From Algoriphagus aquimarinus (GTDB lineage Bacteria; Bacteroidota; Bacteroidia; Cytophagales; Cyclobacteriaceae), in contig NZ_FOKK01000001.1 in assembly GCF_900112005.1 (NCBI RefSeq), positions 124,001 through 188,000 of the forward strand: 64,000 nt of DNA, read 5' to 3'. Under the pieces are notes generated by a model, which saw only the letters and a list, made by a program, of their open reading frames with translations, made no database searches and was not told where the DNA came from. The translations under genes and the position numbers were made by a program. How positions within the stretch are numbered: position 1 is the first letter of the stretch; each line of letters opens with the position of its first letter. This document shows, one piece after another, positions 45,732 to 54,969 of this stretch.

Positions 45732-47114
45732 TTGTTCAGTTTTTTTAAATTAAATGATCCCTTCAGACTAATCGGCATAGGAATATACATTCTCCTGCTG
45801 ACAATAGTCTATTTGACGCTTAATCCTTTCCCACTTACCAATCCACAATTGACTTGGATGCTACTGGGAGAGCGCCTTGGGCAAGGCTATTATTTATATC
45901 AAGATATCATAGATGACAACGGACCTCTGTCCGCTGGGTTCTTTACATTCATGGATTTGCTATTTGGTCGAAGCCAATTCGCATATGAAATTATAGGAAG
46001 GATACTTATTGCTTTTCAGATCCTGTATTGGAATTCCATGTTGATCAAGTTCAAGGCTTTTGACGTCAACACCTACATGCCTGCCATTATTATGGCAGCC
46101 CTATTCCATTTTTCCTTTGATTTATTGAGTTTAAGCCCAGCATTATTAGGCAGCTGCTTTTTGATGTTAGCACTAGGTCAACTTTTCTCCCAGACTGTCT
46201 TACAGAAAGACACGAGTGAGTCTACTTTATTAATCGGGATCTATGCAGGTCTGGCTACAGGATTTCATCCGAATTACATCCTCTTTTTACCTTACATGAT
46301 TTTCACAGGGATCGCTATCAGTGGCTTTTCCTTCCGACAATTATTGTTGTCTCTAATGGGATACGCACTACCTCTGTTATTAATTTCTGTATTCTATTTT
46401 TGGAAAGATGGTTTAGAAGAAGCAATTCAAATTTGGCCATTAACATTTCTTTCTGAGAAATATGAGTATCAGTCGCTAATAAACTGGCTAATCCTTGGAA
46501 TATTTCCCCTTTTGTTAGCTGTGGTGGGTTATTTCATTGCTACGGTTTTACGAGGTTCCACGATCAACCAACAGAAGCAACGGCAGCTTGTCATTATCTG
46601 GTTGCTCTTTTCAGCAGCAGAGTTTTTCATTATAAAGAAGCAAGCTGCCTATCAATTGGTAATACTAATTCCAGGACTCACCTACCTTATCACCCAATTT
46701 TTCCTGAATATCAGAAAGGAATTTATTGCCAAAATCGCATTCTATCTTCTAGTCCTAGGACTTCCTGCTGCCAGCTTCTGGTACTGGCAACAAACTATTC
46801 CGGGTTCAGAATATTTCGTAGGTAAAAGTAAAGCTGACTATTCAGGTGATATTTTAGTAATGGGTGATGATCTTTCACCTTACCTCAATTCCAAACTGGG
46901 AGGACCATTTCTTAATTATCGCCTCAGTAAGCTTTACCTTGATCAGGATCGTGGTTTGAGAGAAAAGGCAAGACTTTTTCAAATGCTTCAAAAGCAAAAG
47001 CCTTCACTAGTCCTTGATCCCAATGGTGACTTCGAAAAACTACTCAGGCAATTTCCAGCCTTAGATGCCCAATACAGCAAAACTTCCGATGGAATTTTTA
47101 CTTTGAAAAAGTAG
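45732..47114 (+). CDS. Polytopic membrane protein, GT-C glycosyltransferase-like
   Basis: A 460-residue protein with about ten hydrophobic segments and a soluble C-terminal 100 residues. The first loop reads LGERLGQGYYLYQDIIDDNGPLSAGF, reminiscent of the catalytic acidic loop of GT39/ArnT-type glycosyltransferases (GYxPYxDxxDxxPPL), and supports a lipid-linked sugar transferase role. That call is tentative. The start is TTG at 45732; no in-frame ATG occurs before the first membrane segment. Its 5' end faces rbfA. Confidence 0.6.
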   Translation: MFSFFKLNDPFRLIGIGIYILLLTIVYLTLNPFPLTNPQLTWMLLGERLGQGYYLYQDIIDDNGPLSAGFFTFMDLLFGRSQFAYEIIGRILIAFQILYWNSMLIKFKAFDVNTYMPAIIMAALFHFSFDLLSLSPALLGSCFLMLALGQLFSQTVLQKDTSESTLLIGIYAGLATGFHPNYILFLPYMIFTGIAISGFSFRQLLLSLMGYALPLLLISVFYFWKDGLEEAIQIWPLTFLSEKYEYQSLINWLILGIFPLLLAVVGYFIATVLRGSTINQQKQRQLVIIWLLFSAAEFFIIKKQAAYQLVILIPGLTYLITQFFLNIRKEFIAKIAFYLLVLGLPAASFWYWQQTIPGSEYFVGKSKADYSGDILVMGDDLSPYLNSKLGGPFLNYRLSKLYLDQDRGLREKARLFQMLQKQKPSLVLDPNGDFEKLLRQFPALDAQYSKTSDGIFTLKK

Positions 47115-47240
47115 CTTAACTAACTTTTACAAAAATAGGGAATAGGTGACTTTATAATTTAATCACTTGATTTCCAGATTAATAAATCCTATTTTTAAGG
47201 AGAGGCATTGCTTTTTTATACTCCTAATATTAGCTTTTTC

Positions 47241-48620
47241 ATGGAATCACTCACCCAATTGTTGGACGCTTGTACCTATCCCGAAAAATTGCAGTTGGTG
47301 GAGTATGCCAAGATCAAGAACCCATCTGGTGGGAAGAAGTTGATGCTCATGAAGCTCTTTGTGCATCATCCTGGTCTTTCCGATTCAGAATACTCTCAAA
47401 AAATATATAAAAAGCCTGAATGTCCTGCTTACTTCCAATTGAAAAAAAGGGTAAAAGATGAGTTTGAAGAGCTTTTTATCCTGCTAAAGCCTGTTTGCAC
47501 AAAGAGGGAAACTCAACTACATATCGAATGCTCAGAGCTACTTCTCAAAAGTCAACTTATTCTTGCTCGAGGTATACGATCAGAAGGAGCCAAATTGCTA
47601 GAACGCGGACTTAAAATGGCAGTTAAACATAGTTTTCATGATTTGGTGCTTACTATTTATAGTACTGCTATTCGATTCGAACTATGTGAAGTGCTCAATA
47701 ATAATGACTTACCTGAACTCGAGATAGTAATCAAAAGTCATTTACAATTACTGATTAAAAAAAACTACCATAAATCTGATGATCAAACTCAGTCTAAAAA
47801 TCAGCATTTGAAGACTATGATCCGAAAACTCAATTACAGCCGGAATTCATGGTCCAGATTGAATGACATTAAAAAGTCCATTAAGCATCATGAATATGAA
47901 AATGCACTATTCTTAGTCACCGAGGCAGAATCAGAATGTAATTACGCCACCGAGGCTAAAACAAGGGATGAATTACTACTAGCTAAGATGTCTATTCTTC
48001 TTGCGAAACGTGAATTCCCCGAACTTCTTGAAGAATGTATTGACTTAGGAGATACTTCTAAATATTCGCAAGAAAATAAGCTCAACCATTCAATGAAGCA
48101 TTGGTATGCTTTATTCAATTTGAATAAGATAGCAGAAGCACACCAGCTCTTACGGAAATACATCATGAAAATAGCTCCTGATCAAAATCCCAAGTGGGCA
48201 TATATGGAAGCATATATTTATTTCAAGCAACGTGCACTAACTCCCGCATTGAAACAAATTCATGCCTGTCAAAAAGACTTAAAAGGTGTTCATTCTTATT
48301 ACCTAGGCTCCAAAATGCTAGAGCTCATGATACTTTTTGATCAGAATGATCAAGACTGGCTAGAATACAAAATTGAAAACTTCAGAAAGTTAATCTCGAG
48401 GGACAAATTCAAATCCAATTCAAGAATTACAAACGCATTCCAGCTCTTTTCAAAGTTGCAAAAATCGCTCTACAAACCAAAAACGATTGATTTATCACAA
48501 GACCTTCTCCTTCTAAATCTACAAAGTGAAAAAGCCGATTTAAAGTGGAGTCCTGATTCATTTGAATTAATCCGTTATGACACCTGGATATCTTCTATAC
48601 TGATAAAACATAACACCTAA
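47241..48620 (+). CDS. Helical protein of unknown function next to the eCIS cluster
   Basis: A 459-residue soluble, Lys/Leu-rich protein with no signal or membrane segment, predicted almost wholly helical with TPR-like segments (LLKSQLILARGIRSEGAKLLERGLK, LLLAKMSILLAKREFPELLEEC, HWYALFNLNKIAEAHQLLRKY). The TTG at 47208 extends the frame, but ATG 47241 is preferred. I do not recognise it. It lies 244 bases upstream of the contractile-injection cluster in the same direction, so a regulatory or assembly link is possible but unproven. Confidence 0.6.
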   Translation: MESLTQLLDACTYPEKLQLVEYAKIKNPSGGKKLMLMKLFVHHPGLSDSEYSQKIYKKPECPAYFQLKKRVKDEFEELFILLKPVCTKRETQLHIECSELLLKSQLILARGIRSEGAKLLERGLKMAVKHSFHDLVLTIYSTAIRFELCEVLNNNDLPELEIVIKSHLQLLIKKNYHKSDDQTQSKNQHLKTMIRKLNYSRNSWSRLNDIKKSIKHHEYENALFLVTEAESECNYATEAKTRDELLLAKMSILLAKREFPELLEECIDLGDTSKYSQENKLNHSMKHWYALFNLNKIAEAHQLLRKYIMKIAPDQNPKWAYMEAYIYFKQRALTPALKQIHACQKDLKGVHSYYLGSKMLELMILFDQNDQDWLEYKIENFRKLISRDKFKSNSRITNAFQLFSKLQKSLYKPKTIDLSQDLLLLNLQSEKADLKWSPDSFELIRYDTWISSILIKHNT

Positions 48621-48634
48621 AAAATGCCCTTTTT

Positions 48635-48651
48635 AATCGAAGCGATTTTTT
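48635..48651 (+). terminator. Weak hairpin after the helical protein gene
   Basis: Short stem AATCG (48635-48639) with CGATT (48643-48647) followed by T residues. It could end the upstream transcript before the eCIS genes. The remaining gap to 48,864 is AT-rich, with no exact TAnnTTTG box. Confidence 0.35.
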
Positions 48652-48864
48652 GCTTGTAGTTAACATTCTCATTTTTTGCAAAAAACAATGTCATTAATAG
48701 CACTCATTTTTCCAATTACTCAAATGATTTTCAGTTAATTATAATTTTTTAATTCTTAATTTCCGCATAAATCCCCTATATAATTTCCTGTCTATTGCTA
48801 GCTAAGTTGAATACCTTGAATCAGGTTTTTAACTGTTTAATTTTCATCATTTTTTTCTGGCGAT

Positions 48865-49473
48865 ATGATTCATTCCACACTGGAATTTTTAACTGCTGAA
48901 TTGAATGCCTTTATCAAATTAAAGGTCGGGGACACTATGGGGAACAGGATATATCTCTCCAGCGTCACCAATGAAGCAGGCATTGCAATCCCGGATCAAA
49001 GTCTTGGACTATCCCTAATCAATATTGAGGAGGAGCGAACTATCAAGGAGCAGCGTAGCACCTACATCAACCCTGTTGGGAAAGTAGAAAAGCGAAATCC
49101 AGAAATTCAATTGAACCTCTATGTGCTCATCACTGCAAATTTCCAGAATAAGAATTTAAACGACTCCTCAGACGACTATGTAGAAGGGTTAAAGCAATTG
49201 GGATATGCCATAGCTTTTTTCCAATCCAAAAATGTGTTCACTAAGGAAAACAGCCCCGGACTGTCTGGTTTCGACCCTGAGCTGATGAAAATTGTGGTGG
49301 AGCTCTATAGCTATTCCTTCGAGCAACTCTACAATTTCTGGACTGTAGTAGGCGCCAAATACTTGCCTTCGGTACTCTATAAGGTGAAGACCCTCAAAAT
49401 TCAGGAAAATGCCATTCAAGAAAGTGGCGATCCTATTGAAAAAATTCACCTTGACACACTTCATAAATCATGA
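48865..49473 (+). CDS. eCIS cap/tail-terminator protein (Pvc16 N-terminal domain, DUF4255)
   Basis: A 202-residue protein matching DUF4255, the Pvc16/Afp16 N-terminal domain that caps the distal end of the sheath-tube in extracellular contractile injection systems. Features are the start MIHSTLEFLTAELNAFIKL, VGKVEKRNPEIQLNLYVLITANF and the late segment LYNFWTVVGAKYLPSVLYKVKTLKIQ. First gene of the cluster; it sets its polarity, as in AlgoCIS-type loci. Its stop overlaps the next start by four bases (ATGA), implying coupled translation. Confidence 0.9.
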   Translation: MIHSTLEFLTAELNAFIKLKVGDTMGNRIYLSSVTNEAGIAIPDQSLGLSLINIEEERTIKEQRSTYINPVGKVEKRNPEIQLNLYVLITANFQNKNLNDSSDDYVEGLKQLGYAIAFFQSKNVFTKENSPGLSGFDPELMKIVVELYSYSFEQLYNFWTVVGAKYLPSVLYKVKTLKIQENAIQESGDPIEKIHLDTLHKS

Positions 49474-50597
49474 GCATCATCTACACACGCCTAGGCGAAG
49501 TAGCTCTTCGCCATGATTTCTACCGTGACGGTTTAGCCAAGGATATACTTCTTTGGCCCACTGATGAAACCGCCCATTTGATGAAAAATGGCAAAATCCT
49601 ATTTAGGAAAACTCCCGGTGGAATAGTACTTCTCTATCGAGCAGAAGAGGATGAGGTAACCCCTCTTACTCCTCTTCAATTACCTCAATCCTTTTTCTTT
49701 TTTTTCAAACCTGAAAATGCTGCAGCATTCCTTCAAATCACAGATTTAGATGATGGGTTAGAGCAGTTTCAAGCAGACAAAGTGCCCTTTTTTCAAAATA
49801 CACCTGCAAATGCCTCCCCCGCTAGTGATGCCCCTGAGGAGCTAACTTACCAGTTATTAGATGGAAGAAGAGGCAAGTCATTCTCTTTTGAGTTAAGCCT
49901 CAACCCAGTACCATCATCAGTTCGGATCAAGGTTAGAAATGCGGCTGGGGATGTGATCTCTCCAGGAAAAGATATAGCTGGAAATCCTTTACCTGATGGA
50001 TTTGAAGTCAATCCGGATGACCATGGAGTATTTAGATTTCTTTTCGATTTTTCTGGTAAAAAAGAAGGAGTATATACCTTCACTTTGCGCAACTCTGCGG
50101 ATACTGAAGACCTCTGGTCCAAAAATTACTGGCTTGGGAATTCCCCTTCTTCTCAGCCTTTAGGCTTACTAGAATTACGATATCAGGCAGCTCCCAACCA
50201 TCTCTATGGACCCAAAGAATATTATCAACTTTCATTCATTAGAAAGGAAAGTCGCTGGACTTATTATGTGGTCAATGGTAATAATAAAGTAGATCTAATT
50301 TCGAGTGCGCTTCAAATCCAAGATCAAGGAAATGAAGGCTCAGTACCATATGGAGCTTATGCTTTTGACCAAATAGGTGCCAGTCCAAACGTGGACATTA
50401 AAATAAACAATCTGGAAACAGTCGTTTTCCGCTCCCAGGATAAGATTCCTTACTTCGAAATCCCGAAGCTTAATTTTCAACTCCGAAAAACACCGGAAAA
50501 TCAGGTGTTGATTCCCAATCTTCCAAATCCATCCCGATCTGCCCCGACCAAGCTAAGTGGTGGAGAGGCTAACTCAGAAATATATGTATTCATCTAG
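49470..50597 (+). CDS. Unrecognised eCIS protein, cap-adaptor candidate
   Basis: A 375-residue protein with no signal or membrane segment. It is largely beta-rich (GSVPYGAYAFDQIGASPNVDIKINNLETVVFRSQDKIPYF) with Pro/Asn-rich linkers and a C-terminal tail ending in IYVFI. No family is recognised. Position matters: it sits between the DUF4255 cap gene (four-base overlap) and the first sheath gene (14-base gap). AlgoCIS has a second cap component (cap adaptor) not shared by Afp/PVC, and this protein is the natural candidate; that assignment is inference. Confidence 0.6.
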   Translation: MSIIYTRLGEVALRHDFYRDGLAKDILLWPTDETAHLMKNGKILFRKTPGGIVLLYRAEEDEVTPLTPLQLPQSFFFFFKPENAAAFLQITDLDDGLEQFQADKVPFFQNTPANASPASDAPEELTYQLLDGRRGKSFSFELSLNPVPSSVRIKVRNAAGDVISPGKDIAGNPLPDGFEVNPDDHGVFRFLFDFSGKKEGVYTFTLRNSADTEDLWSKNYWLGNSPSSQPLGLLELRYQAAPNHLYGPKEYYQLSFIRKESRWTYYVVNGNNKVDLISSALQIQDQGNEGSVPYGAYAFDQIGASPNVDIKINNLETVVFRSQDKIPYFEIPKLNFQLRKTPENQVLIPNLPNPSRSAPTKLSGGEANSEIYVFI

Positions 50598-50611
50598 CAA
50601 ACAATCCGAAT

Positions 50612-52354
50612 ATGGCAGACTTTAAAACCCCCGGGGTTTATGTTCAGGAAATATCAACCCTTCCCGCCTCCATTGCTCCAGTCGCCACTGCGATACCGGC
50701 ATTCGTGGGCTATACTGCAAAACGTCAAAAAAATGGAGAGACTATACCCGCAAACAAACCTGTACGAGTCAGCTCTTATTTAGAATACAAGGAGATTTTT
50801 GGCGAATCATATCCAGAAGATTATGGAGTGGTTTTAACAGCAGCTGCTGATGGATCTACTATTGTTACAATCACAGATCCTACAAATTTTTCGCCCTATC
50901 GCATGACCTACCAGGTCTATATGTATTTCAATAATGGTGGAGGTCCGTGTTACATAGTTCCAGTCGGAGGCTTTGTAGCCGGCCCGAATCCAGCTCCGGC
51001 ATCTGTGGACCCTGGAGAGTTGATAGCAGGAATCAACGCGCTGGAAGAAGAGGACGAACCAACGCTTTTGGTAGTCCCTGAAGCAGTCATTTTAAGTGCT
51101 ACTGATCGAAAAACTATCCATGAAACCTTAATCACGCAATGCGCAAAACTCCAAGATAGATTTGCCTTGATGGATGCACTGAATTATGGAGGGCAAAGTG
51201 TACAAGAGGATGGAGATTCTTTCCGTGCAGAAGTTGGCTCCAGCGATCTAAAATACGGGGCGGCTTATTACCCTTCGCTTAAAACCTCACTTTATAAATA
51301 CTATTCCGAATCCAAACTGACTATAACTGACAACCGCGGTGGAGCAGGTCTTGGACCTTTTCATACCAAGAGGTTGGAATCACTTGAGAATGGAGATGCA
51401 TTTGCTACCGCCACCATCCGAATTAATAATACTGCAAATATTGATGGTGACATTTTTAGTATTGGAGGCAACGTATATACTGAGGGAACACCTGCATTTA
51501 CCAAAGGGGTTACTGACATAAACACAGCTGATGCCTTATTAAGCGCAATCAATACAACAGCTAATCCACTGTTTACAGCATCACGTACACCTGCCACTTC
51601 CATCCTAACTTTAGTAGCAACAGCCCCTGGAGCTTCTGGAGCTTCAATTCCATTAACGTACACTGACAATGGGGATGGTGGTGCAGTCATTTCCGGATCT
51701 GGCACTTTCTCCTGGCAAGCTCCAGACAAGACACTCTACAACAACATTATTGCAAAGCTACAATCCAAAAAAATGGAGCTCTACCCATCTGCATCCATGG
51801 CGGGAATTTGTGCAAGAGTAGATCGGCAGCGAGGAGTATGGAAAGCTCCGGCAAATGTGGATGTACGCGGAGTAATCAAGCCCGTCGTGGCTGTGAGTGC
51901 AGAAGATCAAGGCTTGCTCAATGTTGATCCTACTTCAGGTAAATCAATTAATGTCATCCGCTTTTTCCAAGGAAAAGGAAACTTGGTATGGGGAGCAAGA
52001 ACGCTCGCTGGGAATGACAATGAATGGCGCTATATCCCAGTTCGCAGACTTTACATTTTTGTAGAAGAATCTGTCAAAAAGGCTACAGAATTCGTCGTTT
52101 TTGAGCCTAACGATGCCAATACTTGGCTACGAGTGAAAACTATGATCGAGAACTTCCTCAGTAATCTATGGAGGGATGGAGCACTGGCAGGATCCAAAGC
52201 AGAGGAAGCATTTTTTGTGCGAATAGGTTTAGGCAAGACCATGACACCATTAGACATATTGGAAGGTCGCCTAATAGTAGAGATCGGTATGGCGGCAGTG
52301 AGACCGGCAGAATTTATCATCCTGAAATTCTCTCATAAACTTCAGGAATCTTAA
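50612..52354 (+). CDS. eCIS sheath protein 1, with insertion domain
   Basis: A 580-residue contractile-tail sheath protein (phage tail sheath family). The N-terminus TPGVYVQEISTLPASIAPVATAIPAFVGYT is the arm that links subunits; the C-terminal core (about 398-580) includes GICARVDRQRGVWKAPANVD, TLVWGARTLAGNDNEWRYIPVRRLYIFVEESVKKA and the final KFSHKLQES. Relative to the second sheath gene it carries an extra region at about 262-362. Two sheath paralogues are normal in eCIS (Afp2/3-type). On contraction the sheath drives the tube into the target. Confidence 0.95.
   Translation: MADFKTPGVYVQEISTLPASIAPVATAIPAFVGYTAKRQKNGETIPANKPVRVSSYLEYKEIFGESYPEDYGVVLTAAADGSTIVTITDPTNFSPYRMTYQVYMYFNNGGGPCYIVPVGGFVAGPNPAPASVDPGELIAGINALEEEDEPTLLVVPEAVILSATDRKTIHETLITQCAKLQDRFALMDALNYGGQSVQEDGDSFRAEVGSSDLKYGAAYYPSLKTSLYKYYSESKLTITDNRGGAGLGPFHTKRLESLENGDAFATATIRINNTANIDGDIFSIGGNVYTEGTPAFTKGVTDINTADALLSAINTTANPLFTASRTPATSILTLVATAPGASGASIPLTYTDNGDGGAVISGSGTFSWQAPDKTLYNNIIAKLQSKKMELYPSASMAGICARVDRQRGVWKAPANVDVRGVIKPVVAVSAEDQGLLNVDPTSGKSINVIRFFQGKGNLVWGARTLAGNDNEWRYIPVRRLYIFVEESVKKATEFVVFEPNDANTWLRVKTMIENFLSNLWRDGALAGSKAEEAFFVRIGLGKTMTPLDILEGRLIVEIGMAAVRPAEFIILKFSHKLQES
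51395..51697 (+). other. Insertion domain within sheath protein 1
   Basis: Codons about 262-362 encode a Thr/Asn/Ala-rich beta-type segment (ATATIRINNTANIDGDIFSIGGNVYTEG...) absent from the second sheath protein. It resembles repeated domains seen in phage tail and decoration proteins (pattern xxGDxxxINGxxYTxG...DINTADALxxAIN). It is probably displayed on the particle surface. Confidence 0.7.
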
Positions 52355-52381
52355 TCCATTTCATTTTAAACACATTTAGCC

Positions 52382-53848
52382 ATGTCAATTCAATCTACAC
52401 CAGGCGTATATATCGAAGAAATCTCCACGCTACCGGCATCGGTAGCGTCAGTGGAAACAGCGATTCCGGCATTCATAGGCCACACGGATCTAGCTGAAAA
52501 AAATGGAGAAGATGTTCGCGGTGTGCCTACACGTATTACGAATATGCTTGAGTTTGAAGGCATTTTTGGAAAAGGAAACCCCGAAACTTTCACCATAACC
52601 GTTGAAGACAACTTTGACGTAGCGAAAGGAGCAGGAGAGAAATTAGCAAGTCGAAAAATAACAGCAAATCCGCCAGCTACTGCAAGCCCCTATAAACTTT
52701 ATTATTGCTTGCAGATCTACTTTTCAAATGGAGGTGGGCCTTGTTACATCGTCTCTGTAAATGATTATGTCAATGTTCCTGTCAAAGGTGATTCTGCTAC
52801 CCCAGCAAGTATTTTGGGTGGTTTGGAAGCTATCAAGGCTATTGATGAGCCCACTTTATTGGTGTTTCCAGATGTGATCCCAGCAGTCCTTCCAGAAACA
52901 GTCGGTTCAGTCTATAAAGACATTTACGATGCCGCACTTTCACAATGTGATATTTTGAAAGATCGATTTGTGGTCCTCGATGTCAAGGATGTCACTGCAG
53001 ATCCATTTGCCGATGCTCAGAATTTCAGAGATAATGGAGTAGGAATCTCCAACCTAAAGTATGGAGCTGCTTATTATCCCAACCTGAGCACGTCTTTGAA
53101 TTATGCGTATTCGCCGGCAGTTCAAACAATCACACATACCAATATTTATCCATCAGGCGCTGTGCTTTCAGAAGCTGGAGCTTCAAATGCCTTAACATTG
53201 GGCGCTCTGGAAACCAGCGATCCTAGCCTATACCGCAGCATTCTTGCCGAAATCAAAAAGCAGTATGTCACTTTACCTCCTTCAGGAGCTGTAGCAGGAA
53301 TCTACGCACGAGTAGATCGTCAGCGCGGAGTATGGAAGGCACCTGCAAATGTTGATGTGCGAACTGTAATCGGCCCATCTCGCAAAGTCTCCCATGATCA
53401 GCAAGCTGACCTCAATGTGGATGCTACCTCAGGAAAGTCCATCAACGCTATCCGCACATTCACGGGCAAGGGAACGCTGGTATGGGGTGCTCGGACATTG
53501 GCAGGAAATGACAATGAATGGAGATACATTCCGGTACGAAGGCTCTATATTTTTATAGAGGAGTCAGTCAAAAAAGCGACAGAATTCGTGGTTTTCGAGC
53601 CCAATGATGCCAATACTTGGCTAAGGACGAAAACCATGATTGAGAATTTTCTATCCAAACTCTGGAGGGATGGAGCTTTGGCAGGTGCCAAACCTGAAGA
53701 AGCCTTTTTTGTACGAGTGGGGCTTGGTCAGACCATGTCTGCACAGGATATTCTCGAAGGCCGACTCATCATCGAAATCGGATTGGCAGCAGTAAGACCT
53801 GCCGAATTTATCATCCTGAAATTCTCTCATAAGCTTCAGGAATCCTAA
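52382..53848 (+). CDS. eCIS sheath protein 2
   Basis: A 488-residue phage tail sheath-family protein, 27 bases after the first sheath gene. Same N-terminal arm (TPGVYIEEISTLPASVASVETAIPAF) and nearly the same C-terminal 180 residues as sheath 1, but with no insertion domain; residues 240-290 are short here. DNA of the shared C-terminal part differs mainly at synonymous sites, pointing to an old duplication held by selection. It probably makes up a different ring or layer of the sheath. Confidence 0.95.
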   Translation: MSIQSTPGVYIEEISTLPASVASVETAIPAFIGHTDLAEKNGEDVRGVPTRITNMLEFEGIFGKGNPETFTITVEDNFDVAKGAGEKLASRKITANPPATASPYKLYYCLQIYFSNGGGPCYIVSVNDYVNVPVKGDSATPASILGGLEAIKAIDEPTLLVFPDVIPAVLPETVGSVYKDIYDAALSQCDILKDRFVVLDVKDVTADPFADAQNFRDNGVGISNLKYGAAYYPNLSTSLNYAYSPAVQTITHTNIYPSGAVLSEAGASNALTLGALETSDPSLYRSILAEIKKQYVTLPPSGAVAGIYARVDRQRGVWKAPANVDVRTVIGPSRKVSHDQQADLNVDATSGKSINAIRTFTGKGTLVWGARTLAGNDNEWRYIPVRRLYIFIEESVKKATEFVVFEPNDANTWLRTKTMIENFLSKLWRDGALAGAKPEEAFFVRVGLGQTMSAQDILEGRLIIEIGLAAVRPAEFIILKFSHKLQES

Positions 53849-53889
53849 TCTAAACTTTCATCTACAGGCAAACTTAAAATCAAAATATT

Positions 53890-54324
53890 ATGGCAGTAGC
53901 ATATCCAATTTCCGTATTTCATTTTCAGGTAGAATGGGGCGGATCTCGCATAGGTTTCACAGAGGTATCAGGCCTCACTGTGGAGCTACAAAGTATCGAC
54001 TATCGTGAAGGCAGCTCTCTTGAATACCATGTGAGCAAAATGCCTGGGATTCCACAGTATTCTAACATCACACTCAAAAGAGGTGTTTTCAGGGCCGATA
54101 ATGAATTTTTTCAATGGCTCAATACTGTAAAAATGAATAACATAGAGCGTAGAGACCTCACAATAAGCTTACTCAATGAAGAGCATGAGCCGGTAATGGT
54201 CTGGAAGGTGAAAGAAGCTTGGCCATGCAAAGTGGAAGGTCCTTCATTAAACTCTACTGGAAATGAAGTGGCGATTGAGACCATTGAGCTTTGCCATGAA
54301 GGATTGGCCATAGAAACGCCTTAA
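53890..54324 (+). CDS. eCIS inner tube protein (Afp1/Hcp-like)
   Basis: A 144-residue phage tail tube family protein: MAVAYPISVFHFQVEWGGSRIGFTEVSGLTVELQSIDYREGSS is the conserved tube strand pattern, with RDLTISLLNEEHEPVMVWKVKEAWPCKVEGP near the end. It forms stacked hexamer rings of the inner tube that carry cargo. First of two tube paralogues; 41 bases after sheath 2, three bases before the next tube gene. Confidence 0.93.
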   Translation: MAVAYPISVFHFQVEWGGSRIGFTEVSGLTVELQSIDYREGSSLEYHVSKMPGIPQYSNITLKRGVFRADNEFFQWLNTVKMNNIERRDLTISLLNEEHEPVMVWKVKEAWPCKVEGPSLNSTGNEVAIETIELCHEGLAIETP

Positions 54325-54327
54325 GCC

Positions 54328-54795
54328 ATGGCGCTATTTTATCCGCCAACTGGATTCCACTTTCTGGTAAGGTTTGAAGGCCTTTTGCTCAAATATCCGG
54401 CTATGCCAGATATCGGTTTCCAAGAGGTATCTGGATTAAGCGTGGAAATTGGAGTTGAGGAGTATGCTGAGGGTGGTGAAAATCGATTCAAACACAGAAT
54501 GCCAAATCCCATTTCCTACCCTAATCTGGTATTGAAAAGGGGAATGGCCATCAGTTCTCAAATCGCAAAATGGTTCAAGGATAGTGTGGAAGGATTTCAA
54601 TTTGAAACCCAAGACATCACCGTCATTTTGCTGAGTCCAGAGAAGGTGCCACTTCAAGCATGGAATTTTGTCAATGCCTGGCCAGTAAAATGGTCTGTGG
54701 AAGGCTTCAATGCTATGGAAAATTCCATCATGATCGAAAACATTGAATTCGCCTACCAATACTATAGACGGATTAGTCCAGACGACCTTTTATAA
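54328..54795 (+). CDS. eCIS tube-initiator protein (Afp5-like)
   Basis: A 155-residue tube-family paralogue (PPTGFHFLVRFEGLLLKYPAMPDIGFQEVSGLSVEIGVEEYAEGG). The inserted segment after the first strand (LKYPAMPDIG) is typical of the Afp5-like tube protein that joins tube to baseplate. It ends in YYRRISPDDLL. Three bases separate it from the first tube gene. Confidence 0.9.
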   Translation: MALFYPPTGFHFLVRFEGLLLKYPAMPDIGFQEVSGLSVEIGVEEYAEGGENRFKHRMPNPISYPNLVLKRGMAISSQIAKWFKDSVEGFQFETQDITVILLSPEKVPLQAWNFVNAWPVKWSVEGFNAMENSIMIENIEFAYQYYRRISPDDLL

Positions 54796-54802
54796 TAAAA
54801 CG

Positions 54803-54958
54803 ATGCCTATAGAAATCAAGGAACTCATTATTCGCACGACCGTCGATACTGCCGAAAGTAAGCCGACTGGGAAAGGCAACAAAGTCCCAGACGCAGGTGC
54901 TGTCTTGGATGGGATTCGGGAATTGAGTCGAATCATTAAAGAAAAAAACGAACGCTAA
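54803..54958 (+). CDS. DUF5908 small eCIS protein
   Basis: A 51-residue protein, MPIEIKELIIRTTVDTAES then a Gly/Lys linker and a C-terminal helix (GIRELSRIIKEKNER). The MPIEIKEL start is the DUF5908 hallmark, found between tube and LysM genes in eCIS loci (Afp6 position). The ATG at 54803 is eight bases after the preceding stop. It may bind the tube initiator or spike, but its exact role is not settled. Confidence 0.85.
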   Translation: MPIEIKELIIRTTVDTAESKPTGKGNKVPDAGAVLDGIRELSRIIKEKNER

Positions 54959-54969
54959 AACTTAGCTAA

